Shown: positions 32,109 to 41,815, numbered from the stretch's first letter. The stretch is 48,706 bases of DNA from Paraburkholderia caledonica NBRC 102488 (GCF_000685095.1 NZ_BAYE01000034.1:1-48706); one strand, 5' to 3'. The notes: generated by a model from the letters alone, not told the origin. Numbers and translations: made by a program.

Positions 32109-33368
32109 ATGCACGTGATGGTGTTGGGCGGCGGAGTGACCGGCCTGGCGACGGCATGGTACCTGGCCTGTGACGGCCATGAAGTCACGGTGGTGGAACG
32201 CAATGCCGAGGTCGCGCTAGAAAGCAGCTACGCGAATGGCGGACAGCTTTCGTACAGCTACGTGGCCCCGCTCGCTGGCCCCGGTGTGCTTTCGAAATTG
32301 CCGCAGTGGCTAACGCAACCGCACTCTCCGGTGCAATTCCGTCCACGTGCCGATCCCGACCAATGGCGATGGCTACTGAAATTCGTCCTGGCTTGCACCC
32401 GCGCACAGAGCGAACTGGCGACGCGCCGCCTCGTGGCGCTGTCATTCCTCAGCCGTGACCTTATGCGGGACCTGCTGAACCGCGAGCCGACGCTGTCTTT
32501 CGATTACGCGAAAACGGGCAAGTTAGTCGTGTACCGCAACGAAGATAGCTTCGCATCGGCTCGCCGTTTGCTGCACTTTCAACGATCTCTCGGGTGCGAG
32601 CAACACGTGCTGACGGCTCGCGAATGCACGGCAGCCGAGCCTTCGCTCGACGGGTTGGGGTTGAATCTCGCGGGCGGCATTTTGACGCCGAGCGAGGAGA
32701 CGGCCGATTGCTACAAGTTTTGTGTTGGCCTCGCCGCCAAGCTCAGGTCGAGGAAGGTTCGCTTGCTGCTCGGCACGGAAGTCACCTCGTTGCGCGCCGA
32801 CCGCGGACGCCGAGCGCATCGCATCACGGTTCATGCCAACGGTTGGGAGATCGCTGCCGATCAGGTCGTCGTCTGTGCGGGCGCCGCCAGCCCGGATTTG
32901 CTTAGACCGCTTGGCATCAGAATTCCGCTTTATCCGCTCAAGGGATATAGCCTGACAGCCCAGATTCGCGCACGCGATGCGGCCCCGCACATGAGCGTCA
33001 CCGATTTCGATCGGAAGATAGTTTACGCGCGGCTGGGCGATCGACTTCGAATCGCAGGCATGGCTGACATCGCCGGGCGCGATGCGAAGCCCGATCCCTC
33101 ACGGATCGAATCATTGCGTAGCGAAGCCGCACGCGCATTTCCGCTGGCTGGCGACTATGCGCAAGCGCAGGCGTGGTGCGGATTGCGGCCGGCAACGCCC
33201 ACGAGCACACCGGTCATTGGCGCGACACGATTCGCCAATCTCTGGCTCAACCTCGGGCAAGGCGCGCTCGGCTTCACGCTTGCCTTGGGAAGTGGTTTGC
33301 TCATTAGCGAGCTCGTTACGGGACGCAGGCCGTCCGTTCCACTCGACGGTTTCGCGTTGCCATCGTAG
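32109..33368 (+). CDS. FAD-dependent D-amino-acid dehydrogenase (DadA-like)
   Basis: This 419-residue DAO-family flavoprotein begins Met-Val-Leu-Gly-Gly-Gly-Val-Thr-Gly-Leu-Ala-Thr-Ala-Trp-Tyr-Leu-Ala, the FAD-binding fold, and carries Ser-Ser-Tyr-Ala-Asn-Gly-Gly, Glu-Glu-Thr-Ala-Asp-Cys-Tyr-Lys-Phe and the C-terminal Gly-Leu-Arg-Pro-Ala-Thr-Pro-Thr-Ser-Thr-Pro-Val-Ile-Gly typical of DadA. It should oxidatively deaminate D-amino acids to 2-oxo acids. The ATG at 32109 gives the standard N-terminus; a GTG at 32082 is possible. The gene follows LysR box 2 and precedes the amidase gene by 62 bp. Confidence 0.9.
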   Translation: MHVMVLGGGVTGLATAWYLACDGHEVTVVERNAEVALESSYANGGQLSYSYVAPLAGPGVLSKLPQWLTQPHSPVQFRPRADPDQWRWLLKFVLACTRAQSELATRRLVALSFLSRDLMRDLLNREPTLSFDYAKTGKLVVYRNEDSFASARRLLHFQRSLGCEQHVLTARECTAAEPSLDGLGLNLAGGILTPSEETADCYKFCVGLAAKLRSRKVRLLLGTEVTSLRADRGRRAHRITVHANGWEIAADQVVVCAGAASPDLLRPLGIRIPLYPLKGYSLTAQIRARDAAPHMSVTDFDRKIVYARLGDRLRIAGMADIAGRDAKPDPSRIESLRSEAARAFPLAGDYAQAQAWCGLRPATPTSTPVIGATRFANLWLNLGQGALGFTLALGSGLLISELVTGRRPSVPLDGFALPS

Positions 33369-33430
33369 GCACGGGCGCAGGATAAAAGTGCTGCGTTCGC
33401 GCCGCGATCGCGAACAGGGAATGAACTGGT

Positions 33431-35302
33431 ATGACGATCGACCATACAGCAGACCATGGCTTCAAACCAGAGACCAGCTACGACGCGAGCGAAAAGTCGG
33501 TGCAGCAGCTGCATCGCGCACTGGCTTCTGGCCAGCTCACGGCTGTCGAACTCGTGCAGAGTTACATCGACCGGATCGAAGCGTTCGATCGGGCCGGTCC
33601 CAGACTGAACTCGATCGTTGCAATCAACCCGTCCGCCTTGCGCGAAGCGGTGGCGCTCGACGCCGAGCGGTGCGCGAAGGGCATGCGCGGCTTCCTTCAT
33701 GGTATTCCGGTACTCGTCAAAGACAATATCGACGTCGCGGGCCTGCCGACGTCCGGCGGCTCGCTCGCGTTTGCCAACCTCTACCCGCAGACCGACGCGT
33801 TTCTCGTTCAGAAACTAAGGGCGGCAGGTGCCATTGTGTTAGGCAAGACAACGATGCACGAACTCGCCGCGGGGGTAACCAATGTCTCGTCTTTGACCGG
33901 CTTTACACGCAACCCGTACGACCTGCGTCGGGTGCCCGGCGGCTCAAGTGGCGGCACGGCCGCGGCCATTGCGGCGAGCTTCGCCGCCGTGGGCATCGGC
34001 AGCGATACCTGTGGCTCGCTGCGCGTGCCGGCGTCGTGTCAATCCCTCTATACGCTGCGCTTGTCGCGCGGACTCGCAAGCCGGTCAGGCATGATGCCGC
34101 TGTCGACGACACAGGACATCCCCGGGCCGCTCGCTCGAACCGTCGATGATCTCGCCATCGCGCTAGACGCGATCGTGGGTGCGGATCCCGCGGATGCTTC
34201 GACGGTCGGCACGGGAGCCGATATCCCCCGCTCTTATCTGGCTGGAATTCGCGCCGATGCATTGGCCGGACTCAGGATTGGAGTAGTGGCGCAGTTGTTC
34301 GGCAGCGCCGCCGATGAAGAAGATGTGTCGGCGCTGAGCCGCCACGCGTTGGAAGTGATGCAGCGGCTAGGAGCGCAACTGGTCGACATTGACATCCCCG
34401 AGCTCGAACAGGTGATGCGGGCGAGCAACGTGATCGCGCACGAGTTCCGGTTTGCGTTGGCTGACTACCTGAGCCGTTATCCTGCTTCGGCGATACGCTC
34501 ACTGAGCGATGCGATTGCTGCTGGTTTGCACCACGAGCAGCTCGAATTCGTGCTCAGGGCGAGAGATGCGATCCAGCACCGCGACAGCGAAGCGTACCGG
34601 CAGGCCATTGCGCAACAAGCGAAACTGCGCGACATGGTCGAAACGTGCATGGGGCGACACGCTGTCCAGGTGCTCGCCTATCCTGCGCTGCGCCGCAAGC
34701 CGACGATGATCGGGGAAATCCTGCCCGCCGCGAATAGCCAGCTTGCACCGGGCACGGGGCTCCCCGCCATCGTCATGCCGGCCGGCTGGACGAGCGACGG
34801 CCTGCCTGTTGGCATCGAGCTGATGGGTGCGCGCTATCGCGAGCAGGACCTGCTCAGCTATGCGAGCCAGTGGGAAGCCCAGGCATGGACGCGCGCTGCG
34901 CCAGCTTCCACGCCGTCCATTGGCGCGCTGTCGTCAACCGGCCGTACGATCCGTGCACGCGTTTGCTTTCGCGCGCAAAGCGGCGATCAAGACCGCGTGT
35001 GCGTGGACTATGCGCTGGACGTGCTGACGGCAGAACTGCGGTACGAGGCGTCCGTGGGGGCGAACGTCGTCGATCGATTGATAGCGGTCACCGTCCATGC
35101 GGCACGCGATCAGTCGACCGGTCCGGTCTTCGCCAACCTGGTCGCGAGAGGTGAACGACAGCGAACCGACACGCTTCCGCTCGCGCCTCACCAACTCGCG
35201 CGATGGGTAAGAGGCGATGTTGTGTTCCGGCTCACCACGACGAATAGCACCGAGGATGCAGTGGCGGTATGTTCCGACACGACCGCCAGCGTGCGGCGTT
35301 AG
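33431..35302 (+). CDS. Amidase-signature enzyme with unusual C-terminal extension
   Basis: This 623-residue protein contains the Ser-Ser-Lys triad: Lys97 in Pro-Val-Leu-Val-Lys-Asp-Asn, cis-Ser173 in Gly-Gly-Ser-Ser-Gly-Gly, and nucleophile Ser196 in Gly-Ser-Asp-Thr-Cys-Gly-Ser-Leu-Arg-Val-Pro. One Gly of the usual Gly-Gly-Ser is Cys194. The amidase fold ends near residue 485. The remaining ~135 residues, rich in Ala, Thr, Val and Arg, are not part of the normal fold and I do not recognise them. No signal peptide is seen. In this context it probably hydrolyses an amide related to the N-acyl-D-amino acid or D-amino-acid amide. Confidence 0.88.
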   Translation: MTIDHTADHGFKPETSYDASEKSVQQLHRALASGQLTAVELVQSYIDRIEAFDRAGPRLNSIVAINPSALREAVALDAERCAKGMRGFLHGIPVLVKDNIDVAGLPTSGGSLAFANLYPQTDAFLVQKLRAAGAIVLGKTTMHELAAGVTNVSSLTGFTRNPYDLRRVPGGSSGGTAAAIAASFAAVGIGSDTCGSLRVPASCQSLYTLRLSRGLASRSGMMPLSTTQDIPGPLARTVDDLAIALDAIVGADPADASTVGTGADIPRSYLAGIRADALAGLRIGVVAQLFGSAADEEDVSALSRHALEVMQRLGAQLVDIDIPELEQVMRASNVIAHEFRFALADYLSRYPASAIRSLSDAIAAGLHHEQLEFVLRARDAIQHRDSEAYRQAIAQQAKLRDMVETCMGRHAVQVLAYPALRRKPTMIGEILPAANSQLAPGTGLPAIVMPAGWTSDGLPVGIELMGARYREQDLLSYASQWEAQAWTRAAPASTPSIGALSSTGRTIRARVCFRAQSGDQDRVCVDYALDVLTAELRYEASVGANVVDRLIAVTVHAARDQSTGPVFANLVARGERQRTDTLPLAPHQLARWVRGDVVFRLTTTNSTEDAVAVCSDTTASVRR

Positions 35303-35323
35303 CCGGGCGTCGTTCCCTGAACC

Positions 35324-35338
35324 ATAACGTGCGTTTAT
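35324..35338. promoter_or_regulatory. LysR-type box 3 (MFS transporter promoter)
   Basis: ATAAC-N4-GTTTAT with T-N11-A lies 121 bp before the MFS start, in the 156-bp gap after the amidase gene. It is the third copy in the module and marks a separate promoter for the transporter. Confidence 0.5.
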
Positions 35339-35458
35339 AGGCGGGTGGCATATCGTCAATTGCATTGACATATTGACCGTCGCACATTGAAGCCTTGTGG
35401 TCTTTCGGGCCGATTCGGCTGGTTGACAGAGCGAGAACGTTATATGGAGACATCAAGA

Positions 35459-36691
35459 ATGGGTTCAAAGAACTGGCGCAAAGTGGCGCTCATCGCAGTC
35501 ATTTTCGTCGCCTGGGTGGTCGCGTACGCCGACAGGATCGTGATGAGCACGGCAGTGATTCCGATCGCGCAGGAGTTTCGACTCAACGACCAGGAGCGCG
35601 GCTATGTGCTGGGCGCTTTTTACTTTACGTATGCGTTCATGCAGCTTGGCGGAGGTTGGCTGGCCGATCGCCACGGCGCGAAGCGTGTACTCACCGCATG
35701 TATCGTGATGTGGTCCGTCTTCACCGCACTCACCGGGATGTCGTGGTCGTTCACATCGCTTCTCGTCATCCGCCTACTCTTCGGAATCGGTGAAGGCGGT
35801 TTCGCTCCGGCGAACGCGGTGGCAATCGCCGAGAACTTTGAGAAGCGCGAACGTGGCCGCGTGCAATCGCTGATGTCGAGCACGGTATTCCTGGGCAACG
35901 CAGCCGGATCCATCTTTGTCGCCACCGTTATTGCAGCTTACGGCTGGCGATGGACGTTTCCTGCGCTGGGCGTATGCGGTGTGTTGGTCGCCGCCGCATT
36001 CGTCTTTATGCTTGAGCCGCGCAAGCGCATGCACGTTGAACGCGACAGCAGCGGCACCCAGAACCGCGCCCAGTACATGCAGTTGCTGCGTAATCCGCTG
36101 ACCTGGCGCGTGGGCCTCATCTGGTTCTGCAGCAGCACGTTATTCCTCGGGCTTCAATCGTGGATGCCATCGTATCTGCTCAAGGTACGAGGCATCGATA
36201 TCCAGCACATCGGCGTTGCGTCGATGATCCCCTATATCGTGGCATTCTTCGGAACCAACGCCGTCGGCCACGTGATCGACAAGGCGGGCGCTCAGCGATC
36301 AAGGCCGCTGATGGCATGCGGCGCGCTGCTTTGCGCACTATTCCTGATCCTGATGATGACAACGTCGTCACTGCCGCTGCTCGTGCTGTACTGGACGCTG
36401 TGTATCGGCGCCTTCACGATGGTGTACGCAACCGTTTTCACCGTTCCGCTCAAATATTTCCCGAACGAGCACGTCGGCAGCGCAACGGGTCTGATCAACT
36501 TTGGCGGTCAAATGGCCGGATTCATCGCCCCGGTGATAATGGGTCATCTGATAGGAGCCTTCAACGGCTCGTACGTGGGGGCCTTCCTTTACCTCGTGCT
36601 GTCAGCGGCGATAGCGAGCGCCATTGCGTGCACGTTGAAGACGCCAGGGGCTAATGAGGAGCCGGCGCCAGCAGCCTTGGCCAACCCGTGA
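35459..36691 (+). CDS. MFS transporter (anion:cation symporter type) of the D-amino-acid module
   Basis: This 410-residue protein has 12 predicted membrane segments and the ACS-type landmarks Tyr-Ala-Asp-Arg-Ile-Val-Met-Ser near helix 1, Gly-Gly-Trp-Leu-Ala-Asp-Arg-His-Gly-Ala-Lys-Arg, and Gly-Ile-Gly-Glu-Gly-Gly-Phe-Ala-Pro. The ATG at 35459 was chosen because GGAGA ends 8 bases upstream; that site overlaps the alternative ATG at 35444. It probably imports the N-acyl amino acid or related carboxylate. Controlled by LysR box 3. Confidence 0.9.
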   Translation: MGSKNWRKVALIAVIFVAWVVAYADRIVMSTAVIPIAQEFRLNDQERGYVLGAFYFTYAFMQLGGGWLADRHGAKRVLTACIVMWSVFTALTGMSWSFTSLLVIRLLFGIGEGGFAPANAVAIAENFEKRERGRVQSLMSSTVFLGNAAGSIFVATVIAAYGWRWTFPALGVCGVLVAAAFVFMLEPRKRMHVERDSSGTQNRAQYMQLLRNPLTWRVGLIWFCSSTLFLGLQSWMPSYLLKVRGIDIQHIGVASMIPYIVAFFGTNAVGHVIDKAGAQRSRPLMACGALLCALFLILMMTTSSLPLLVLYWTLCIGAFTMVYATVFTVPLKYFPNEHVGSATGLINFGGQMAGFIAPVIMGHLIGAFNGSYVGAFLYLVLSAAIASAIACTLKTPGANEEPAPAALANP

Positions 36692-36896
36692 TTCCCGACG
36701 CGTAGGTCATGCTCCGCTTCACGGCAAGTCCTGCTATGCGGCGCGGAACTCCTCCGATTAAAGCTGACGAAGGGGCTCCCGCCGCATGGCAAACCGAAAC
36801 CGCGAGAAAGCAACATCGCGGCGAGTCCACATACGTCGAGAGACTGTTCGGCGTGCCACGGTTCGGGCGCGGGATAGTGGGCTGCGATTTGCACGT

Positions 36897-37018
36897 TTCG
36901 CGATGCCGTTTCGTGCCGCAAAGACATCACTTGCACCGCCCGGAAGCATTGCCAGCGCCCGACTTGCATCGGCGTTTTCATCAATAATGAGGATGTGGAT
37001 CGGTAGGGTCGGGGCCAT
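36897..37018 (-). pseudogene. Receiver domain, N-terminal remnant after the histidine kinase
   Basis: On the minus strand an ATG at 37018 opens Ile-His-Ile-Leu-Ile-Ile-Asp-Glu-Asn-Ala-Asp-Ala-Ser-Arg-Ala-Leu-Ala-Met-Leu, the first strand and helix of a receiver domain with the acidic pair altered from Asp-Asp to Asp-Glu. The rest of the domain is not found. It lies just downstream of the kinase stop, so the original protein or operon was a hybrid kinase. The remaining DNA to 36692 holds nothing recognisable. Confidence 0.5.
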
Positions 37019-37027
37019 AGCCCGCTG

Positions 37028-39588
37028 TCACTCACCCTGTTGCCCGACGGCGGGCCCGGGGCCGAGTGGCAGATCCACAATCAGTTCACTGCCGTCGTTG
37101 GTGGCTCGGATTGAGCCACCGTGGAGTTCGACCAGTCTCTGAACGACGGACAACCCGACAGCCAGGCCACTTTCGCACGGACGGTCGGCCGCAGTTGCCT
37201 GGACCAGCATGTCAAAAAGATTCGGGTGCGTTGAAGATCGAATACCTGCCCCATGGGCAGTGACGCTGAGCAGGAGTCGCTGGGCCATCCTGGTTCCTAC
37301 CAGGTGTATGGCCCCGCCCGGGGCCGTGGACTTCGCGGCGTTTGTTACCATATGTTCGATAACCTGCGACAGGCGCGCCGGGTCCGCATCCAGCCAGAGG
37401 GGTTGTGCCGGCAAGGATACGGAAAACGTATGACCGTGTTCATCGACGACGGGCGCGGAAAGTTCGACGACATGGCGGATAATCGTTTCGATTGGAACCC
37501 TCTGCCGCTCCAACTCGAGGGTTCCGTTTGTTATCCGCGAAATATCGAGCATGTCGTTCACAAGACGCATCATCGCGCGACTCTGCCGCTTTACGACCGC
37601 GGCGGCCCACTCCTTCTGGGAAGGTGCGACCGTCTCCGAGACGAGCAGATTGCCGGCGGAGACCAGCTCCACAAGGGGATTGCGCAACTCATGGCCGAGC
37701 GTGGCCAGAAACTCGTTCTTTCGCCGCTCAGCGACCGCAACCTGTTCCGCGTGCTCGCGAAGATGGGCATTGCTCACACTGCGATTGACGAGGTCGCGCT
37801 CAGTCGATGCGACCGCAAAGGCCTTGCCCCTGCCGTCAGACAGGACAAACAGCGTCAGCCAGATATCGAGGACCCGTCCATCTTTCGTAACGCGTTGCGT
37901 CTCATAGGAATGCGCCGCCTCATCGTGTTCGGCATGCCGGATAAAGTCGAGGTGATCCTGCCTCGCGCCAGCTGGTACCAGATCGGAGACGGTCATGCGT
38001 AAGGCTTCCGCTTCGCTGTAGCCATACATTCCGCTTGCGGCCCTGTTCCAGGCAAGAAAGCGGCCTTTGCGGTCGAATAACGTCACCGCGTCGTTCGAAT
38101 CCTTAACCACCGCGGCCAGCCGTCGGGCGCGTTCGTCAGGCACTTTGACGTGGGTGATATTGGTCCACGTCACCACGACGCCTGCGGTTGTCGTTCCGCG
38201 AATCGCAATATAGGGCGTAACGCGGCGCACATACCATTCGGCGGTCGCGGTCGCGGTTTCGATTTCATTCTCTGACTGCTGTTGCACGCCTGCAAGTATC
38301 CGGTCGACCTCTGCTGGCAAGTTTTCGCCGAGCAGGTTCCCGACAATCTCCACTATCCTGCGTCCGATGTCAGACGGCGCAAGACCTAGAAGCCTCGCCG
38401 CGCTAGGCGTAAACCGCCTGACAAGACCGTCCCTGTCGAGAAGCAGCGTCGCGATCTCGATGCAAGCAAACAGATTTGTGAGGTCTGCGTTGACCGCCTC
38501 GGTCTGACGGACCTTTTGCTCAAGCTGGGAATTGGCGTTATTGAGCTGCTCATTGACGGCCTGCAGCTCCTCTTTCGACGTTTCGAGTTCTTCGTTCGCG
38601 GAACGCAATTCTTCATTCATCGAGAGGATTTCTTCGTTTGACACCCGCAATTCGCTATTGCTCTCTTCCAGCTCCGCAATCGTGCTACCGAGTTCCATCT
38701 GCGTTGTACGAAGCTCGTTCTCGAGGTGCCAGAGGTCGGAGTCCGCACCGGAAGGAACCTGGGCCACAGGCCGCTCAACTGTCGGCAGCCAGGCAAAAAG
38801 AACAAGCAATGCTTTGCCGGCATGCGTCGTGTTGAACGGCTGCGTCACCGTGATTTTCACAGCGCCCGCTGCCCAGTCCGCAACGACCTGGCTGACCGGC
38901 GAGCCGGTCTGATGCTGGGTTGCCCGGCGCAATGCGATGCGCAGTTTAAGCGCAGCCCTTCGCGCGCCATATCGAGAATGTTGCTTGTTGGCTCATCTGC
39001 CGGTTGCGTCAAATATTCATCCGTCGCGCCGCTCAGGTAGAGTACCTGGTGCGCAGAATTGGTCAGTACCGATGCGGCATGATGCACTTCGAGTAGCGTG
39101 GCGTTCACGAGCTCGGCGTAGCCTTTGTTACGGGTGCCGACGCGGCTCGCGGGCGGCGACTCCTCGCGTGTAGCTTTTGTGGAAAACCGGTAGCCAGCGG
39201 GTGCCCGGGTCAGAACCGGGGTGCGCCGATAGATGCGCCAGGCTCGCGAAACCTGCTCGAACTGCGTAGAGTCGGGATCGGTACTCTCCGAGCGGCCAAG
39301 AAAAAGGAAGCGCTTCGGATTAAGCGCGAAGTGAAATAATTCAAACACCCGCTGCTGGGCGTCAGGCTCCAGATAGATCAGCAGGTTCCGGCAACTGACC
39401 AGATCGACACGTGAGAAAGCGGGATCAGCGATCAGATTTTGCGGCGTGAACAGTATAGTTTCGCGAAGTTCCTGCCTGATCTGGTATCCATCATTGTGCG
39501 CCTGGAAGAATTGCGCAAGCCGCGCTTCGCCAACCGCTGAGCCAGCACTGGCTTGATACACGCCCTGCCGCGCCCGACGCAGCGCCAA
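37028..39588 (-). pseudogene. CheR-PAS-histidine kinase, truncated at 5' end and frameshifted
   Basis: The 5' part (39588-38940) encodes the C-terminal half of a CheR methyltransferase (Leu-Val-Ser-Cys-Arg-Asn-Leu-Leu-Ile-Tyr-Leu-Glu). At about 38947 one A is missing after Gly-Leu-Arg-Leu; the next frame continues with a long coiled coil (Asn-Glu-Glu-Ile-Leu-Ser-Met-Asn-Glu-Glu-Leu...), two PAS domains, the H box Gly-His-Glu-Leu-Arg-Asn-Pro and an ATPase domain. In the ATPase domain the adenine-binding Asp of the G1 box is replaced (Thr-Ala-His-Gly-Ala-Gly-Ile) and the G2 box is Gly-Leu-Ala-Val-Gly-Leu. The CheB and early CheR parts are missing at the junction near 39590. Probably inactive. 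Confidence 0.75.
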
Positions 39589-39601
39589 GCGAGCGGCTGC
39601 A

Positions 39602-39958
39602 AGTACACATCCCTCGTATCAACGTGTTGCGATTGCAGTAAAGCACATTCAGGATCATTACGCGCATCCGCTGAAGTTAGCGGATCTTGCAGCACTTATC
39701 GACATGTCAGTTGCGCAGGTCGAGCGCTGTTTCTTCAGAGTCTTTCACCTTACGCCTCGACAGATGCTGCTGAAAACGCGGCTGGATGCAGCTTCGCAAT
39801 TGCTCGCGGGTGACCTTAACATCACCGACATTGCGACGCGTTGCGGCTACACCGATCACAGTGCATTCACGCGTCAATTCAAGCCGACGGTGGGGATTAC
39901 GCCGACCCAATATCGCTCGTTGCTGCAACCCGCGACGACGTCCGTCAGGAAGCATTGA
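39602..39958 (+). pseudogene. AraC-family regulator, C-terminal HTH remnant
   Basis: The plus-strand frame encodes Ile-Gln-Asp-His-Tyr-Ala-His-Pro-Leu-Lys-Leu-Ala-Asp-Leu-Ala, Leu-Thr-Pro-Arg-Gln-Met-Leu, Ile-Thr-Asp-Ile-Ala-Thr-Arg-Cys-Gly-Tyr-Thr-Asp-His-Ser-Ala-Phe-Thr-Arg-Gln-Phe, a full double HTH of about 100 residues. The N-terminal ligand domain is gone; the frame runs without an ATG into the broken CheR junction. An ATG at 39704 could start only half the HTH. It ends at TGA 39956. Confidence 0.7.
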
Positions 39959-40489
39959 AAAGCGGAAGGCCCAGCGTCCGTTCCGTCGTTGACACAAAAT
40001 CAATGGAAGCGGACGAAAAGTGGGGGAACGATCCTTCAACGGTGAACGGCCTCGGGCAGGGCGGGATAAGGCTTGCCTGCGGTCGCCGATAGTCTCTGTA
40101 CACAGTATGACCCGGACGAATCCACTCGCCAGATGCAACGTTCGAGCGCTGTGCCGAAATGCAAGGGTGGTGCATCACCGAAACCTTAAACAAAAGATTG
40201 TCAATAAGCAGCTTCTGCGCACTTGCGTGCGCGTGCTTCGGCCGACCATGAAGCGTTGATGGAGCAGGCGAAGGCCCGGCGTTTTGTGCGTATCTTTTTC
40301 CAGTTGGTGCTTCACGTCCGCTGCGACTTCCAGGTTCTGTTCAAGGAACGTCTGCGCGACGTTCGGTGAGCTAGGCGCGCGAGCGATCTGCGGCGCCTTC
40401 AACTCCGGCGTGAGAAAGAGGTCATACGCGCTGCCCCGGCCGACCGCGACGCGGTTGTGCGTCTGATCGACGTCCTCACTTGTTCTGAC
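39959..40489. other. About 530 bp with no identified gene; one unassigned leftward frame
   Basis: A minus-strand frame from 40519 to 40175 (114 codons) begins inside the left end of the IS6 element and continues Val-Asp-Gln-Thr-His-Asn-Arg-Val-Ala-Val-Gly-Arg-Gly-Ser. I do not recognise it; it may be the 3' part of a gene cut by the IS. Nothing else in the stretch looks coding. Confidence 0.3.
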
Positions 40490-41326
40490 GGTTCTGTCGC
40501 TGTAAGGAAAGCGGGTCAAGCAAAGGTGATATGCGAAGGATAGCTTACGAAACCAACGAGTAAAATTGCTGGGCGGCAGACAGCGAAGTTCTGCCCGAAC
40601 ATTTCACCTGTCCTTTCTTGATCATGTGCATCAATTCGATGCCACTCGGAATGACCCGCGCGCAGTTGAAATCCTTGAACCCGAGCATCGGTCGGGTTCG
40701 GCGTTTGATCGCTCGATGGTCCTGCTCCACGATGTTGTTCAAATACTTGATCTGACGAACCTTGATGGGCGTCTCGCGCTCGGCGTTCACCGCGTTAAGC
40801 GCGGCCAGATTGGCGCCGCTCTTGTCGATGGTTACGGTCTTGGGCGAGCCGTTCTGACCGATTGCCTTTTCGAAGAAGCGCCGCGCAGCAGCCTTGTCCC
40901 GCCTGGCTCTGAACACAAAATCGATGGTATTGCCTGCCTTATCCACTGCCCGGTAAAGATACTTCCACGATCCCTTGACCTTGATATAGGTTTCGTCAAA
41001 CCGCCAGCTCTTGCCGACCGGACGCTTGAGCTTATGAAATGTTTTTTCGAACAGTGGCACCATCTTGATCACCCAGCGATGCACCGTCGAATGATCGACA
41101 CAAATGTCGCGCTCGGCCATCATTTCCTCGAGATTGCGAAGACTCAGCGAGTAGGCAACGTACCATCGCACGCACAGCAGGATCACATCAAGCGGATAGT
41201 GTAATCGCTTCAGAACCTTGGCGATGTCCGGAGCAAGCGTCGATCGTGGCGTCATTGTCTTCTTCATCGTGTGGCCAGAGCGTTTTCGTCCGCCTCGAAT
41301 TTTACCTCGCCCGCGTTAATGCGACA
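40490..41326 (-). mobile_element. IS6-family insertion sequence (about 0.84 kb)
   Basis: The left end has the IS6-type tip GGTTCTGTCGC (40490-40500). On the right the sequence matches the inner part (GCGACA at 41321-41326) but not the outermost GAACC, so the right tip seems diverged or trimmed. The size and the single transposase fit IS6. No 8-bp target duplication could be confirmed. Confidence 0.6.
40545..41267 (-). CDS. IS6-family transposase
   Basis: This 240-residue DDE transposase has the N-terminal region His-Tyr-Pro-Leu-Asp-Val-Ile-Leu-Leu-Cys-Val-Arg-Trp-Tyr, a short HTH (Val-Asp-His-Ser-Thr-Val-His-Arg-Trp-Val) and the catalytic Asp in Trp-Arg-Phe-Asp-Glu-Thr-Tyr-Ile-Lys-Val, Asp in Thr-Ile-Asp-Lys-Ser-Gly, and Glu in Asn-Asn-Ile-Val-Glu-Gln-Asp-His-Arg. 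It is full length and could be active; IS6 elements form cointegrates. Confidence 0.9.
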   Translation of the reverse strand: MKKTMTPRSTLAPDIAKVLKRLHYPLDVILLCVRWYVAYSLSLRNLEEMMAERDICVDHSTVHRWVIKMVPLFEKTFHKLKRPVGKSWRFDETYIKVKGSWKYLYRAVDKAGNTIDFVFRARRDKAAARRFFEKAIGQNGSPKTVTIDKSGANLAALNAVNAERETPIKVRQIKYLNNIVEQDHRAIKRRTRPMLGFKDFNCARVIPSGIELMHMIKKGQVKCSGRTSLSAAQQFYSLVS

Positions 41327-41594
41327 TGTATGGACTCGACGCCTTTTGCAAGCTTCTTTTCGCGATGTCAAAACGGTCGGCACGCATGTATCCGGCTTGC
41401 CCGATGGGCGATTCCCGAAGCACGCCCGCAGCCTTGATGCGATCCGCGCACCCCGTCCTTAACAGAACCGCGGCTTGCCGCGAACGACAGCCGTCGCAAT
41501 AAACAGGTTTCGGAGTGCAGGTTCAACCAGTTTCGTCATCGTTTTGCAGAAGCTTCGCAAACCAGAGTGAGGGAGAGCGCGTGTAAATCTGGAG

Positions 41595-41815
41595 TTAGCC
41601 AGCTATGCTGGCGATACCTCGGCCAACGTAGCTGGCATCGCTGCTGAGTAGTGCCTGAATAACTCGCGCGTTATGATTGGCCAGTGCAACCGCGGTGCAG
41701 TTATATCCTCGTCGCGCTATGAGCTGCTGCAGCCACACGCTGTGCATGTCGGTCCTGGACTTCACGAATCGCAGCACCGCTCGCGCGCCTTGAATGAGCA
41801 AAGTGCGCAGGTTCG
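41595..41815 (-). pseudogene. IS110-family transposase, C-terminal remnant
   Basis: The frame encodes Leu-Arg-Thr-Leu-Leu-Ile-Gln-Gly-Ala-Arg-Ala-Val-Leu, then Trp-Leu-Gln-Gln-Leu-Ile-Ala-Arg-Arg and Thr-Ala-Val-Ala-Leu-Ala-Asn-His-Asn-Ala-Arg-Val, the conserved end of IS110-type (DEDD/Ser) transposases. It can be read upstream to 41939, but those residues are not IS110-like. The N-terminal DEDD domain is missing. Confidence 0.65.

Noticed and set aside
33082..34149. 355-codon plus-strand frame across DadA and amidase
   Set aside because: It is out of frame with both well-supported enzymes, and Arg-rich.
41461..41469. AACAGAACC as possible right tip of the IS6 element
   Set aside because: It would make the element about 140 bp longer than usual, and the inner sequence does not match the left terminal repeat; the GCGACA at 41321-41326 fits the expected size better.
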